Positions 1 through 12,095 of a stretch of 64,000 bases of DNA are shown here, piece after piece (position 1 is the stretch's first letter; each line of letters opens with the position of its first letter). This DNA is from Nymphalis io (Eukaryota; Arthropoda; Insecta; Lepidoptera; Nymphalidae), in NCBI RefSeq assembly GCF_905147045.1, contig NC_065918.1, positions 15,934,001 to 15,998,000 on the forward strand, written 5' to 3'. The notes below the pieces were generated by a model. It made no database searches. It was not told the origin of the DNA and worked only from the letters and a program-made list of their open reading frames with translations. Both the position numbers and the translations under genes were made by a program.

Positions 1-200
1 ACACCAATAATCCGATGGGACCTCAAACAACTATTCGTTTCCGCCGAGTGGGAGAGCGACGCAAGTGTTAGGAACCCTTTGTCCTTTCCTATAACCTGGA
101 CAACTTGCTTGCAAAATTTCGTTCCGGTGGAGTAGTTAAAAGAGCATAACGAACAGACAAACGCACTTTCGCATTTATAACATTAGTCAGGACTGATGTT
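1..200. repeat. Fragment of unclassified dispersed repeat (family E)
   Basis: The right part (about 145-196) has the string CATAACGAACAGACAAACGC followed by TTTCGCATTTATAACATTAG. Nearly the same string occurs at about 905-955, and a weaker version at 40446-40499. The segment sits inside the second intron of the MFSD6-like gene. An open frame on the minus strand here is a by-product of the repeat, not a gene. The class of the element is not clear; the shared part looks like one end of an abundant lepidopteran element. Confidence 0.5.
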
Positions 201-315
201 TTTGATGGAATAAACACCATGTCGCACACAATTCCTGAAACCCTTAATGTAGTTGGGCTTATTCTTGGCTGATCCATACGTCATTCAAATAAATAATAAT
301 AAAAAATATAATTAC

Positions 316-454
316 CTGTCCGCAATTACTCCAAACAGTGGTTTAGCGATGAGTCCGAATATTGGTAGGACGGTGTAAATTAATCCAACAGTTGCAGAAC
401 TGAAGCCGAGCTGTCGAGCATATGTCGACAAATATGGCACAAGAGGAGCAGTTC
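316..454 (-). CDS. Mfsd6: MFSD6-like transporter, second coding exon (partial gene)
   Basis: On the minus strand this exon is bounded by an acceptor (CTTTTACAG before base 454) and a donor (GACAG|GTAAT after base 316). It encodes about 46 residues. It begins with TAPLVPYLSTYARQLGF, the end of the first membrane helix and following loop, and continues into a second helix ending LIAKPLFGVIADR. GVIADR fits the conserved loop-2/3 motif A of the major facilitator superfamily (G-x-x-x-D-R). I recognise this as the N-terminal part of MFSD6 proteins, orphan multi-pass transporters (established family knowledge; no search run). The exon enters in phase 1 and exits in phase 2 (139 nt). The next exons must lie left of base 1. 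The codons are unbroken, so the gene looks functional. The insect substrate is unknown. Confidence 0.85.
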
Positions 455-1582
455 CTGTAAAAGTTTAATATTTATTCAAATGATCAAACGATTCCTTATC
501 AAAAGGTCTATTCGGGACCTAGCTGGATGACCTAATTAAAGTAAGTAGAGCACATTTCGACCCAGTGATAGACGAAGACATTATTATTATCAATCACATT
601 TTTCAGTTTTGTCTGATAAAAAAATCAAGTTGATAAACTAATCATTAATTAAAACATACTTTCAAATGAAAATGTATATAAATTATTGTTTATAAATAAG
701 AAAATTAATATTAAATAAATCAATATTGATTCATTGTATTCAAGAACCTTAAACAATGATTTGTTTTCGCGAAGCTAAAATACAAAAAACTAGTTTCCTG
801 AAGTAACGCCCGCGCGAGACGGGGAGGCCATGTGCCTTCCTTTTCCCAACTCCTAAGAATGTGTGAAAAATATCAGCATGGTAGTATATCGATGGTAGTT
901 AGTGAAAGCATAACAAACAAACCCACTTTCGCATTCATAATATTTGTAAGGATAAGCTAATTAAAAGTTTGCGACTTCGCCTTAGTCAGTAATAATGCTA
1001 GCTCTAAATACTTGAAAATATTGTACATGATCTATATATTTAAAAAAATCAAATCTAATGCAATATAATCTTATTTATTTATTTATATACAACAAATTAT
1101 TAATATTTATTCCTATTCTTGACACCCACCCGTAAGCCTTGTCAGCTTGTTTAGATGCTGCATCAGTGCTCTTTCGCAATTTGTCTATATTGTTGATTGT
1201 AATTCCAAATATTCCAATTATAAAATTTGTTATATAGTTATAACACAATCGCTAGCAATTCCTATCAACTTTTAAATTCAACATATTAACACAAATTTCA
1301 TGCTATTTTAGCTTCAGCAACAAAGTTTCGATTTACAAGATCTTAATTTATACTCTCTTTTTTTTATAAGAACTTGTACAGTATGAGTTTGGAAAGAGCT
1401 ATTAAAAAGAACATAGCACAATAAGAGACGAGCAGCGTCAGCTCATGTGGGGCACAACACTAGAATGATAAATTACTATTCTGTCTAAATTATTGTCTAC
1501 TGATACTAAATTATTGCCTGATGATTATATTATGTAATTATACATATGAACAGTACTGATTAATAAAAAAAAATATATTTAC
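455..1582 (-). other. Intron 1 of the MFSD6-like gene, with a family E repeat
   Basis: This is AT-rich intron sequence between the two coding exons, starting GTAAAT and ending ACAG on the minus strand. Within it, about 795-957 holds a second family E fragment, which contains the strings GCGCGAGACGGGGAGGCCAT and CATAACAAACAAACCCAC. Apart from that and the phase-compatible splice sites I see no exon or RNA gene here. Confidence 0.7.
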
Positions 1583-1640
1583 CTGCGTTAAACAGGAAAA
1601 AGTGCCCTTTTATAGGCAATAGTTTATTATTAACCTTCAT
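1583..1640 (-). CDS. Mfsd6: MFSD6-like transporter, first coding exon with start codon
   Basis: On the minus strand the start codon is at 1640-1638 and the exon ends with GCAG|GTAAAT at 1583. It encodes 19 residues plus the first base of a glycine codon: MKVNNKLLPIKGHFFLFNAG, the last residue completed by the next exon. Joining to 454 gives FLFNAG followed by TAPLVPYLS in phase, the hydrophobic start of the first transmembrane helix typical of MFSD6 proteins. The exon probably begins at 1660, just after an acceptor TTTCAG, so about 20 nt of 5'UTR lie on it and a non-coding first exon is expected to the right. There is no signal peptide; the helix itself inserts the protein. Confidence 0.85.
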
Positions 1641-1660
1641 GTTCGGTTACAGCTTTAGGT

Positions 1661-2934
1661 CTGAAATAAATGATTCCATTTTATTCTATTATAATACCAA
1701 GGACATACTAGTTACACATTAATTTTGACAAGATAAACAATTCACCAACATCTGTAAAATTATTTTAGCCTTGTGAATGTTAACCCATAAACTTTGAACA
1801 ACTTGCCTAACAACAATTATTACTTGTTTTTTTTTAGTTATAATAAAACAAAGTACAATTCTATTCAGGCCGATTTTATGAAGCAATTGTTTGAATTGCT
1901 TTTATAATGAGCTTAATCAAGTTTTTTTCTATAAACTATTTACTAAGACTTTTATAATTACAAATATGTTCACAGTATACACTGCCAGACTGCAAAAAAA
2001 GGAAAATGACGCGATAGCAGGTCAACATATCAAAAATAAATTTCTGAGAATTACCTTCGCCGAAAGCTAATACTTGTTTAGAGCTAAAAGTAAAAAAAAA
2101 AACCATTGTGTTGCAGATTTTTTTGGAGCCCTTCTTTCGCTTGCTGTTTTTATTAACAAAAATATGTACTTTGGAATTATAACATACTATAATTAATAAA
2201 TCTATTACCTTAATAAATCCAAATTCCAATGAGAAAACTTTAATATCACTTTTTTTAATTTTATTGAATGAAATAAGAACATAACATTACAGCTCTTAAA
2301 ACGCAACAGTGAATATTTATGTGTTATTCAAGTTTTATTTTTAAATTAATTAACACATTTGCAAAAACTACAAGTTAAGAGACATGACTTCACTCACAGA
2401 TTTGAGCAGTCACCGCTGCAATTCAGATACTACTGTACGAAACTGCGAAATGCAAATTGAGTTGTGAACTCGATATAATAAAATTTTGTTGTTGCCAGGT
2501 AGTGGTAACAAATTCGCTTAAACAAAATGAAATGAAACATTACCACATTTTTAATAATTTAAAAATAAAAATAATTATATTTCAAAGGTAAAATTCTAAA
2601 TATCTTATTAATATATTTTTAATGTGCATAAATAAAACATTTTTTCTATTCAGTGTTAAAATTTCTATATATTGCTTATATTAATTTTTAAATCTCCTCT
2701 CAATAAGTGTGCTTAATTTAATTTCGCCCGATTTTTCACGCTTGTGTACATATAAAGACTAACATACTTATTACATGCACAAGAAACCTGACGGACTATT
2801 CTAGCCGAATAAATGTATGTATGAGGTATGGACTATGGACACTATTGAATATATGCACCTAATCTTAGATATTTTCAGGTAGCGCATTTCATTGAGAGAA
2901 ATAGTTGTGTTGACTTTTCTATAAATATCTAAGT
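1661..2934. other. Upstream intron/intergenic DNA, nothing firm
   Basis: This is AT-rich sequence upstream of the start codon of the MFSD6-like gene. It may hold a 5'UTR intron. An open frame at 1936-2229 (minus) is dominated by lysine, phenylalanine and isoleucine and matches nothing I recognise, so I do not call it a gene. Confidence 0.5.
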
Positions 2935-3157
2935 TCATCAGAGCACTCCAAGGATGTAAGCAAAATCATTGCAGTCCTTGAGGAAGTCTTGAAGAACTGT
3001 GCAATACATTTTTACAGCTCAACGAACCTTAGGAGCTTTAAATTCCCAGACGGGTAACTAGACGCTCCAGGAAGCGGATAAGTTTCGATGATTATGGTCA
3101 GACAGCGTTGTGCATTTTTATTGCCTCGTATCTTCAACAGAGGGACCCTAAGGTATG
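2935..3157. other. Coding-like island, identity unknown
   Basis: Base composition is richer in GC than its surroundings. On the plus strand, 2935-3054 reads open and includes EHSKDVSKIIAVLEEVLKNC. A second plus frame from about 3047 to 3153 reads open and includes RISFDDYGQTALCIFIASYL. It is preceded by TTCCCAG (possible acceptor) and followed by AAG|GTATGC (good donor). The minus strand is also largely open. This could be a real exon, an old exon with a frameshift, or a decayed transposon fragment. I cannot tell which strand, if any, is coding. Confidence 0.3.
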
Positions 3158-4669
3158 CCTGCATCTTTAAGCGTTTTCATAACCATACAAATTGGTTTTG
3201 TGTATCCGCAGTGTAGGTTATTGAAAGCTTAGTAGTGAAACTAAGCAATTATTTTCTTTAATCTTACGATTTTTACATCATAAGTAAATAAAACAGTTGA
3301 TTAATCTTTAAAAAAAAAATCTAATATCAGGAAACTCAAAAAGGAAAATAATTAAATGAATATGTATATATATATATATACGTGTGTTCTATGAATACTA
3401 TAAATTCAGGCAAAAAGTACGAGGCTGGCAACACTTATTTTATCTGTCAAATCAATAATTATGACCAACATAACATATAAAACTTTACAGGGTAGGCAAC
3501 TTAAAGATAGTTTTTATGATATATGTAATAAATATTTTATATAAATAATAATCTATTATGATCGCTGTCGAGGATTCTCATTTCTCATTCTTTTTTGCGG
3601 TTTGCGTAGGATACCTGAGAATAAAGAGAATTTTACATAGATCGCCAGGATGTTCGGGTTTATGTATTGGGGATAATTATTATCGTGCGGATTTTAAGGC
3701 TAGCCTTCTTTGGCTAAAGGATTACTTAAATGAATAAAAACAGAAGAGCGTGCTCTCGTTTTTATTTATTATTTTAAACATTAGTTTGTGATAAGATAAA
3801 ATTTATGTTTCTTGCTCAACGATCAATCTTTTGAACGAGTTTAAAAAATATAAAACTGGTTAGCAGATATTAATTAAATATTTGTCTTACGACTTATTTG
3901 AACTTTGTAGAAAATAAAATGAGTGTTAATGGAGCCTGCCTACAAAATAAATACCTAATCAAATATTAAATATATAGTTATGTTTTTATTATATTTATAA
4001 ATACTTTCCCACACCTTTAGATTTAATTAGAAGCTAATTAGAGGGGTAATAGAATTATTAGTAATTCAGCAAACTCCGTTTATTACTATATATATTATTA
4101 AATATTTGGTCTTATGGCTTAATAGCGATTCGTCCTTGACAATTTTATCTATTACAGACTTGTATTGAAATAAATGTTCGGTGGTAATCTTAAAAATGCA
4201 ATTAAATATCCGTGCATGTAAAAATATACATGCAAATTCATTGGGTCCTACACTACATGTATATTAAATAAAACGTATACAAAAAACGAATTAATTAAAT
4301 AATGTTATGAAATCATGTCTTTGATGGATAATAGTTTTTTACACGATTTTAAGTCTTATTTTTACAATCGCTTAAATAATTGTTTGAATTTCAAACGAAC
4401 TCTGAAAGTATTGGTGTTTTGTGTACAGAGGATCTGACCTCCTGCTTTTTAGTGAAAACCAACATCGTGCTGTACTCACCATTGAATACAAACTTTTCTT
4501 ATAATTAATCCTTTTGCTTCTATATGTACTATGTATAATACACATACAGATAAATATTAACGTTTTGTTACTTAATAATAATTACAGATGATGATACTCA
4601 TCATCCCTCCCCTCCACCATCGGAATCTACACGTCATTTCTCTTATATGTATTATATTATATAATATTA
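3158..4669. other. AT-rich intergenic DNA
   Basis: No gene, RNA or clear repeat was recognised, apart from a short (TA)n run at about 3365-3380. The sequence is strongly AT-rich throughout. Confidence 0.5.
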
Positions 4670-4990
4670 GGTCCTTACATATGAAATTGGCGTTTTGTAC
4701 GGGAGGAATATAAAGTCAATTTTTTTTTTGTAAAATATATTTAATTTATCAAAGTATGCACCGTTGTTATCTATGCACTTTTGCCATCTCATAGGTAGTT
4801 CATTAATTCCTTTACTAAAAAAACCATGTGGGCGAGAATCAATAAACTCTTTGAAGGCGGTTTGGACTGCCGCATCTCATCTGAATTTTTTCCTTGTAAA
4901 AAGTTGTCTAAATTGCGGAATAAGTGGTAATCTGTTGGAGCAAGGTCCGGGGAGTAAGGTGGATGTCGCAGACATTGCATTAGAGCAGCG
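4670..4990 (-). mobile_element. Mariner transposon, broken 3' part
   Basis: The minus strand encodes the C-terminal catalytic region of a mariner transposase. PPYSPDLAPTDYHLF carries the last aspartate of the D,D34D triad, and is followed by RNLDNFLQGK. After a frameshift near 4790 the frame continues with RWQKCIDNNGAYFDK, the usual mariner C-terminus. The left end has an inverted-terminal-repeat-like string, TTACATATGAAATTGGCGTT, close to the ends of moth mariner elements. The N-terminal two thirds and the other terminal repeat are missing or too decayed to see beyond about 4990. The element is non-functional. Open frames on the plus strand here are antisense shadows. Confidence 0.85.
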
Positions 4991-5952
4991 TTCAATAAGA
5001 TCGAAGGCGAGCGAAGAAACGGTTGCCCAGCGGTGGTTATTTCCTAGTGACGGAGCCAAGAAGTGCGTAACTTACGCAATGTCGTTTACAATTTTAATTC
5101 ATCTTAAAATATCATAAAAATTGGTATGATTTCTTTGTTTATGAGTTATTTAAAAATGAATATAGTTACCCAAATATATTGTAATGCATTCTAGAATATT
5201 AACCGAGAACAGCATTAATAGCAGACACAAAGCACATACATAAAACAATAGTAATAAATAAACAAGCAGGTTTGTATTAAGAATAGTTTTAAATTATAAT
5301 TATTGAGCTAGACAATTTGAAAGTATACGGTTATAAAATACCTTTTTTTTCTAAATATCCAAATGTTTCTATTGTTTTCGATTGTATTATATTTTTAAAC
5401 CCGACGCAAAAAGAGGGATGTTAGTTTAATGCATGTATCAGATGTGTGTCTGTGGCATCGTAGCTCTTAAACCAATGATTTATTTATTTTTTGTTTGACT
5501 CCATCGAGAGAGTTCTTAGTTATGATTAAATAAAATTTGTTCAGCAGTTTGAAGATCAGCTCTTGTCTAGTTGTTGAAGAGATGAGCTGCTTCTACAGGT
5601 CTGATCGATTAATTTGTTCTTTAATTTCAATATAGTCACAGTTCATATTTTGGGATTATCGGTTACTTTGAAGCTTGTAATGGTAAAAGAGTAAATATAA
5701 TTGAATACTATTGCGCTTATTTTAACGTGATATAATAAATATATTAATATAAAAATTGAATTTAATATACTACGTCGAATGTATCAGAATTCTACTTTAT
5801 TAAGATAGTTATCGCCCGCGGTTACGCACTCGTGTTTGGTTCAGGTATTATATATAAGCAGTCTTTGTTCTTCTTTGGGGTTAAGTTTGCTTCATACCAA
5901 ATTTCATCAACATTAGTTCAGTGGTTAAGCTCTAAAAGCGTAACAGACATTA
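4991..5952. other. AT-rich intergenic DNA
   Basis: No gene was recognised. Bases 4991-5060 are more GC-rich and may be a leftover of the mariner or another insertion. Near 5814-5835 there is a GCCCGCGGTTACGCACTCG string of the kind seen at the edge of family E repeats. Confidence 0.4.
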
Positions 5953-6240
5953 TTGGTGGTAGAGCTTTGTGCAAGCTCTTCTGGGTAGGTATCACCCACT
6001 CATCAGATATTCTACCTCAAAACAGCAGTAGTTGGTATTGTTGTGTTCCGGTTTGAAGGGTGAGTGAGCCAGTGCAATTACAGGCACAAGGGACATAACA
6101 TCTTAGTTCCCAAGGTTGGTGGCGCATTGGTGATGTAAGCGATGGTTATCATTTCTTACAATGCCAATGTCTATGGGCCTTGGTGACCACTCACCAGGTG
6201 GCCCATATGCTCGTCCGCCTTCCTATTCTATATAAAAAAG
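5953..6240 (+). mobile_element. Family A retroposon, near full length
   Basis: This copy runs from GGTGGTAGAGCTTTGTGC to a TTCTATATAAAAAA tail. It shares with about 19 other copies in the window the blocks CATCAGATATTCTACC, GTTGTGTTCCGGTTTGAAGG, GTGAGTGAGCCAGTG, ACAGGCACAAGGGACATAAC and TTACAATGCCAATGTCTATG. The usual CACTTACCATCAGGTGG near the tail has lost a few bases here. The A-rich 3' end implies retroposition. No RNA polymerase III boxes are obvious, so its promoter class is uncertain. Confidence 0.85.
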
Positions 6241-7556
6241 ACAGAGATTCAAAAGTTATATTTTGTCATTCCATGTAAAAAAAGTAATAAATTTATTTGC
6301 AGCTATAATAATAGTAGATGATAACCAGGCAGAATTTTAAATTATAGACATAAAAGTGCAAATCCTATTTGGTCTGGTTTGGTATCCTACCCACCCTGGG
6401 TATTAAGCAAAATTGCTAATCTTTTTTTTGTGTTTTTGAATTGTTATTTAATAGAATAAATATGAAATATGCGTTTCCTACACTAAAGTACATCTCCCGT
6501 CGCATTTAACTCATACTTAAAACATATTTGTTTCTTAAACGTCATTGTGGCGCAGGTGTGACGGGACGACTACGAGGATAAAAAAAATGAGTGTTTTGGA
6601 GTTATTATCATATTATAGGTACAAAGACTATACCATATTCATTAGAAAACATAACTAGTAAAAATAAGCCATGCAAATTTTTTCTTAACGACAATACTAC
6701 GGTTGTTGTATAGACAAAGAATAGAAATTCAAATAGAAAAAAAATGCGATCGTGCGCCGAGAGGAGCGTGTAATGACGCACGGAAATCTGCAATTTTGCT
6801 ACTCTTAAGCCGACTATGATTTTACTAGCTTGTACCCGCTTCAACCGCGTGTGTATTTGTTTGTGTTAACTTTTTATGTTATTTCATTGAACATCGAAGC
6901 AATTCTTCAATAACAGTAACATTAAAATAAAGTAGATCATTAGTAGCTTCGTTTATATTACGAATGTTAATTAACTCGTATACCAAAATGTGTGTCCATC
7001 TGTTTGCGACTAATAGACAGACATCGATATGTTTGATCGATCACCATGAAAGTCGGCACGTGTTCGTACATAATACACTTTTTCATGTAGAATGCTTTTA
7101 TAATAATAAAAAAAAAATCCGTTCGTTACGTAATATAACTTACGGGCTATTACCATATTACATCTTTGTTTTTTTTTTGCAATGGTAAGAATTTATATTC
7201 AATAGTTAAGCGGCAATTGTTAAATATATAAATGTTACGTAAAAAATATGACCGGTAACACTAACTTGCTGAAGAAATGTTTCGTCGGTTCTGATACCTA
7301 CTTAGCTTAATTGGTACCTTAGGCGTGATACACAGGGGGTGCAGGGTGTTGATAAATAGGATCAATTTTCCTTATAATTAACCCTCTTGTCATGGTAGAA
7401 CGAAATGTAAGTAAGTCGACCCCTTCGTATAAATAATGCAAAAATATTTTAAATAAAATTGTAAACACGAAATAGATTAAGGCGCTATTATATGACGAAA
7501 TCTAGCACAACACTAAGTCAGACATTGTTATGACGAGTATTATATTTGTGACTTTA
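6241..7556. other. AT-rich DNA without recognised genes
   Basis: Open frames at 6608-6844 (minus) and 6964-7188 (plus) have no recognisable domains and skewed composition. At about 6825-6850 the string ACTAGCTTGTACCCGC resembles the edge of an abundant lepidopteran repeat (compare 20905 and 58241). Nothing else was recognised. Confidence 0.4.
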
Positions 7557-7838
7557 CTGGTGGTAGTGCAAGCTCGTCTGGGTGGGTACCACCCACTCAT
7601 CAGATATTCTACCGCAAAACAGCAGTACTTGGTATTGATGTGTTCCGGTTTGAAGGGTCAGTAAGCCAGTCTAATTACAGTCACAAGGGATATAACATTT
7701 CAGTTTCGAAAGTCGGTGGCGCGTTAGCGGTGTAAGCGATGGTTAATATTTCTTACAAGGCCAATATCTACGAGCGTTGGTGACCACTTGATCAGGTGGC
7801 CCATAAGATCGTCCGCCTACCCATTCTATATTAAAAAG
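7557..7838 (+). mobile_element. Family A retroposon
   Basis: Near full-length copy, with a short deletion in the head (GGTAGTGCAAGCTCGTCTGG) and the usual internal blocks and tail (GTCCGCCTACCCATTCTAT then A-rich). It abuts the left arm of the inverted repeat that begins at 7838. Confidence 0.85.
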
Positions 7839-9205
7839 GTTCCGTTTAAGATTTATTTTATCAAAATCGGTTGAGTCTATCAAAAGTTATTCAGCCATAC
7901 ATAAGATAACAGTCGTCACTAAAATCAATTCCGGCCATGTGATAATAATAATGTCCTCCAGATCGATTTCGGCCACGGCGGCAAATCTCTAGAGAGATTA
8001 GCCAACTACGCAGCACATATAATGCACAAGAGTGTGCGCAAACACAGGTGCACTCTCTATTCCCTAATTCTCATAATCGATGGGACGGCAATCCGATACG
8101 ACCGGGAAGAGTTAGATTTTAAGCAGGACCGACGGCTTTATGTGCTTTCCGAGGCACGGGAGTGTACACACTTCCAACTTCCAGACTGCGGGCTGCTACT
8201 GAGAATTTTCTGACAGAAAACCCAATAACTTTTTATTGGTCCGACCTGGGAATTGAACCCAGGACCTTCGGGTCTGCGGCCTTACGTCAAGCCTACTAGA
8301 CTAACGAGGCAGTCAACGAGGCCATGTACAATGGCAGGCAATGGGTCTTTTCATTGTCAAGGGGAAGAACACCTTAAGAGGGAACTATATACTTTGTAAT
8401 TCGAATGTTTTATACACATGAATGGAAAACGGAATGAAAACTACCTCTCCTCGAGTACATCGTAAAATAAATTTGTAGGAATTGAGAGACATTTTGAGGT
8501 AAAACTTCGAGACTACCAACTATATACATGACAATAATCGAATACATTTTCTTTTTACAAACTTCACAAGTTCGTAAAAAAAAGTATTACTTGCACCTCC
8601 CAAAGAGATATTGATAATAAAACCTTGTGTATTTTGAATTTCGTTATTTGCAACCAGAAGTTATAAAGTTATTTAGTGAACATAGTGAGGTAAATGGGTT
8701 TTAATTCAATCAAGAAACACAAGTAGTAAATTTCAGGCAGATCAATTTTTTTTCATTTTTAGACTTATGTTTCCACCTCATTTCTCCCGTTTTGGTTCGG
8801 ATTTCTAAATACGACAAAATACGTATGCATTTATTATTTTCTCAGAAATTTTATTATTATATAACATTCTCACATCAAAAATGACGGAGTCCCCATACCA
8901 ACTTTCAACCGCTATTTTACCCTCATTGATTGGTAGATTTTTAAAAACCTTGAAATGCATATTTATTTATTTCTAACCAGAAGTTTCTATATAAAATTTC
9001 AAACAATCGTTCATCCCTTATTTAAAACGATAAGTTGTTTTCATCATAAAATGTATCATCTGTCAAAATTTTAAGCTTCTAACCCTTTCTTATCAGTCAG
9101 GAAAAGTCATTTTATGTATGTGTATAGATAACAACAAAATTACGTATGCTTTTATAACTTTTGATAGATCCAACTGATTTTGATAAAATAAAGACTAAAC
9201 GGAAC
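7838..9205. repeat. Element bounded by inverted repeats of about 55 bp
   Basis: The left arm, about 7838-7893 (GGTTCCGTTTAAGATTTATT then TTATCAAAATCGGTTGAGTC), is the reverse complement of about 9150-9205 with roughly seven mismatches. A family C SINE lies inside at 7950-8312. The rest of the interior (8313-9149) has no recognisable transposase. This could be a non-autonomous terminal-inverted-repeat element, or two opposed copies of one dispersed repeat. Confidence 0.45.
7950..8312 (-). mobile_element. Family C SINE (tRNA-derived), near full length
   Basis: Read on the minus strand, it begins with a tRNA-like head. An A-box-like TAGTCTAGTAGG lies near 8296, and a B-box-like GGGTTCAATTCCCAGG near 8251. 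The head is followed by ACCAATAAAAAGTTATTGGG and a body ending GCCGCCGTGGCCGAAATCG. Head, body and tail recur at 17925, 27720, 31005, 32762, 43990 and 48466. An open frame of 63 codons on the plus strand is an accident of the repeat. This is the best family C copy in the window. Confidence 0.85.
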
Positions 9206-11812
9206 CTTGAAATACTTGAATTATATTAAAAGAAATAATAATTAAGTTATTTCAATTTGTAATCTTTTGCCGTTTCAAAGATTAGCCTGGACAAACAGAG
9301 AGACAAAAAAAATATTGTTTTGGTTTTGGTAAATCGCAAATAGCCATATTAACTTTATAAGTTCTTTTGAAATCACAGAGAGACACTTCAATTTTATTTA
9401 TATGTATAGATTACTTTTAATGCTACCTATTCCTTAGTTGTATTGTTTAATAATGTTTGCGTTAAATAGTTTAGTTTTACCCTTATAAGGGTTGTAATTA
9501 TTTTCTATTACTTGCTGCTGCTTTACTCATGGGCAACTGTACGTAGCATGTTCACGTGTAACTCATGCTTAAGATATTGTTATGCTAGCAAATGGAAATA
9601 CTACACCTAATGTAGTATATAAGGAGGCATTACAATAATTCAGTATATCCATTTACCTTTAACTTCTAGAATAGTACGTTCATATAATAAATATATAATA
9701 TAATATAACTTGTGTGTGTTGCGAATGTTAGTTACTTTTTCAAGCTTTATCACAGCTAAAATATGATATAATTAACATATTTTGGCCTTTTTATCCCGTT
9801 AAACAGGATTTTCGATCGCAAAGGAATCAAATATGGATCGCGGGCTAAGTCCTAGAAAAGTCTAACTTACTCGATAATACTGTCAACATGAAAGACACGT
9901 AACCTACTCCAAATTTTTCGAGCAATGGAATATAGCATTATATACTTCTCCCTGTGTGTGTTTGTGTATGTGAACGGAACGTGAAAAAATATCTTCTATT
10001 AAAAAAAAACATATTTTATTGAATATTTATTATTTTTTGTATATTTTTTTTTCTAATTACCCTCAATTTTGGTTTTTTAACTTATAATTAAATTCTTTAT
10101 AGGTACTTAAGCCTAAATCTATATGCAAACGTCAATTGTAGTGTAACATCAATATTAAAGATGTACGGGTCAATGGCATTGAATTCTCAAACTGTTTAAC
10201 TAAGCTAATTACATAAATGACCTGAGGATAGGTCTCAACGTGGTTGATATTTTAAATTTCCTGTTATTTCATTCAGGTCTAATATGTAAGGTGTACGTAT
10301 GCGTACAAACATACGATAATTTTACTTATAAAGAAATTATGACATTGACGCAACACCCAAGTTCATTCATCGCAGTAATATAATAAGTAATCATACGATC
10401 AAATTAATTTTGTCCACACAATGTTATATAATCTGATATTTAGTTAATTGATCTTGCAAGTTTAAAAAACTTGCAAGATCAATTAACTTAAAACATGATA
10501 TATAATTTAATTATGAATGTTGCAAAATTGAAAAGCGTTTTTTTTTGTTATATTTATGTTAATATTAATATATTTTATTGACCAGGTGCACCCACGGTCC
10601 GAAAGGAATAAGATTCAAATGGCTTATGTTAACATCATAAGTTCAATTTGTTAATTATATTGTAGACAAAACCCGATGATTTTAGTTGCTAGTGCTAGTT
10701 TGAAGTAGCAAAAAGTAAGTGTAGTGGTCAGAACGAGTAAGTAAAAGTATTATATAATTTTTGATACAGTAAGAGAATATTATACTTTAATATGTTATCA
10801 TTAGAAAATTGTAGGGTATTTTATATAAATTTCTAAATGATAAAATGGTTTGTCCTGCTAAGCATTCTAAGTTTAAAGATACCAGACAATTATCCACGTA
10901 TACCCACAACAACTGTTTGTCCTCCTTTACGTCAAACTATACTTTGTGCGAATTCCCCGTATACCGAGATTATATAATTCCCTCAGTAATAATATTAATT
11001 GTTGATATTTATTGTCTCATCAAATAGGTTTTGTAAAAGTTATGTAAATCGTGGAATTATTGCGTCCTTGTCAACCCTTCAGGTAGAAGTTCGTAACAAT
11101 ATCATTCTTCTTATATAATCCGAGGGTAAATAGAATTTTATTTTATTATTTATTGACAATTTTTTTGTGTTATAATTTATTATTATTATTATTCTCTTTG
11201 TCATTTATGTTTTAGCGTAATGTGCTTACATATAATTAATCATTGAGCTATATTAATATTGAATTAAGTTTTTGTTATATTTATGTTTTAGTTAAAGTGA
11301 TTGTTAGTAAACTAAATAAATAAACATTCATTTAGATTGAAAACGAGAAATTCACCCCAAAAAAAATAAGTTTAGCCCTATCCGTTAATAACTCGCGTTG
11401 CTGCATCTCAGACTAACTTATAGACTTCTAGAGCCATGAAGCGGGAAAATATGAATGAAATATAAAATAAAAATTGTAATCCAATTTTCGTAAATAATAA
11501 AATTTACAGAATTCTTACAGAATTAGCTGATGGCTATAATTCTCGGTAGCTCGGAGTGCGTGGGTGTGTGCAACTTATATAATAAAGGATATATGATTCA
11601 CAATAAAAACGTATTTATTTATCTTATAATTATATCACGATGTCTGAGCATAATGTATCGAGAAAAGTTGAGAAGTTAATATATTTTTTTTGTTTGTTTA
11701 TTTAACAGCCCACAATGTCTGCTCCTTAGACTTTGCAGGGCTTGCAGTTAATTTACAGGAATTATATTCATAAGCAAATGTTTTATTTATTTATTACAGC
11801 CTTATCACTTAC
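9206..11812. other. AT-rich DNA, one perfect hairpin
   Basis: No gene was recognised. The only structure of note is the 22-bp perfect inverted repeat at 10442-10488. Short open frames (for example 10845-11027) have no domains. Confidence 0.5.
10442..10488. repeat. Perfect 22-bp hairpin
   Basis: The arm AGTTAATTGATCTTGCAAG plus TTT (10442-10463) is matched exactly by its reverse complement at 10467-10488, with a 3-base loop (AAA). No mismatch is seen. The surrounding sequence is AT-rich and carries no coding signal. It may be a template-switch product or a small-RNA foldback. Confidence 0.9.
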
Positions 11813-12095
11813 TGCTAGAGTTTCGTGCAAGCCCATCTGGGTACCAACCTATCATCAAATATTCTTCCGCCAACCAGCAATACTCAGTATTGTTGTGTTC
11901 TGGTTTGAAGTACGAATGAGCCAGTGTAACTACAGGCACGTGGGACATAAAATCTTAGTTCCCAAGGTAGATGGCGAATTGGTGGTGTAGGGAACAGTTA
12001 ATATTTCTTCTTGCAAAAATGTCTATGGGCGATGGTGAGTACTTAATATCAGGTGACCCATTTGCCCGTCCGCCTACCGATTTTATAAAAAAGAG
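11813..12095 (+). mobile_element. Family A retroposon, diverged
   Basis: This copy starts near TAGAGTTTCGTGCAAGCCC and ends GTCCGCCTACCGATTTTAT plus A-run. Internal blocks such as GTATTGTTGTGTTCTGG and AGTTCCCAAGGT are recognisable. There are more substitutions than in the 18612 or 31345 copies, so it is an older insertion. Confidence 0.8.

Noticed and set aside
1936..2229. 97-codon open frame on the minus strand
   Set aside because: Low-complexity, rich in Lys/Phe/Ile, in an AT-rich region with no motif. It lies upstream of the MFSD6-like start codon but does not splice to it in an obvious way.
4764..5117. 117-codon plus-strand open frame
   Set aside because: Its left two thirds are antisense to the mariner transposase fragment; no domain is seen in the sense direction.
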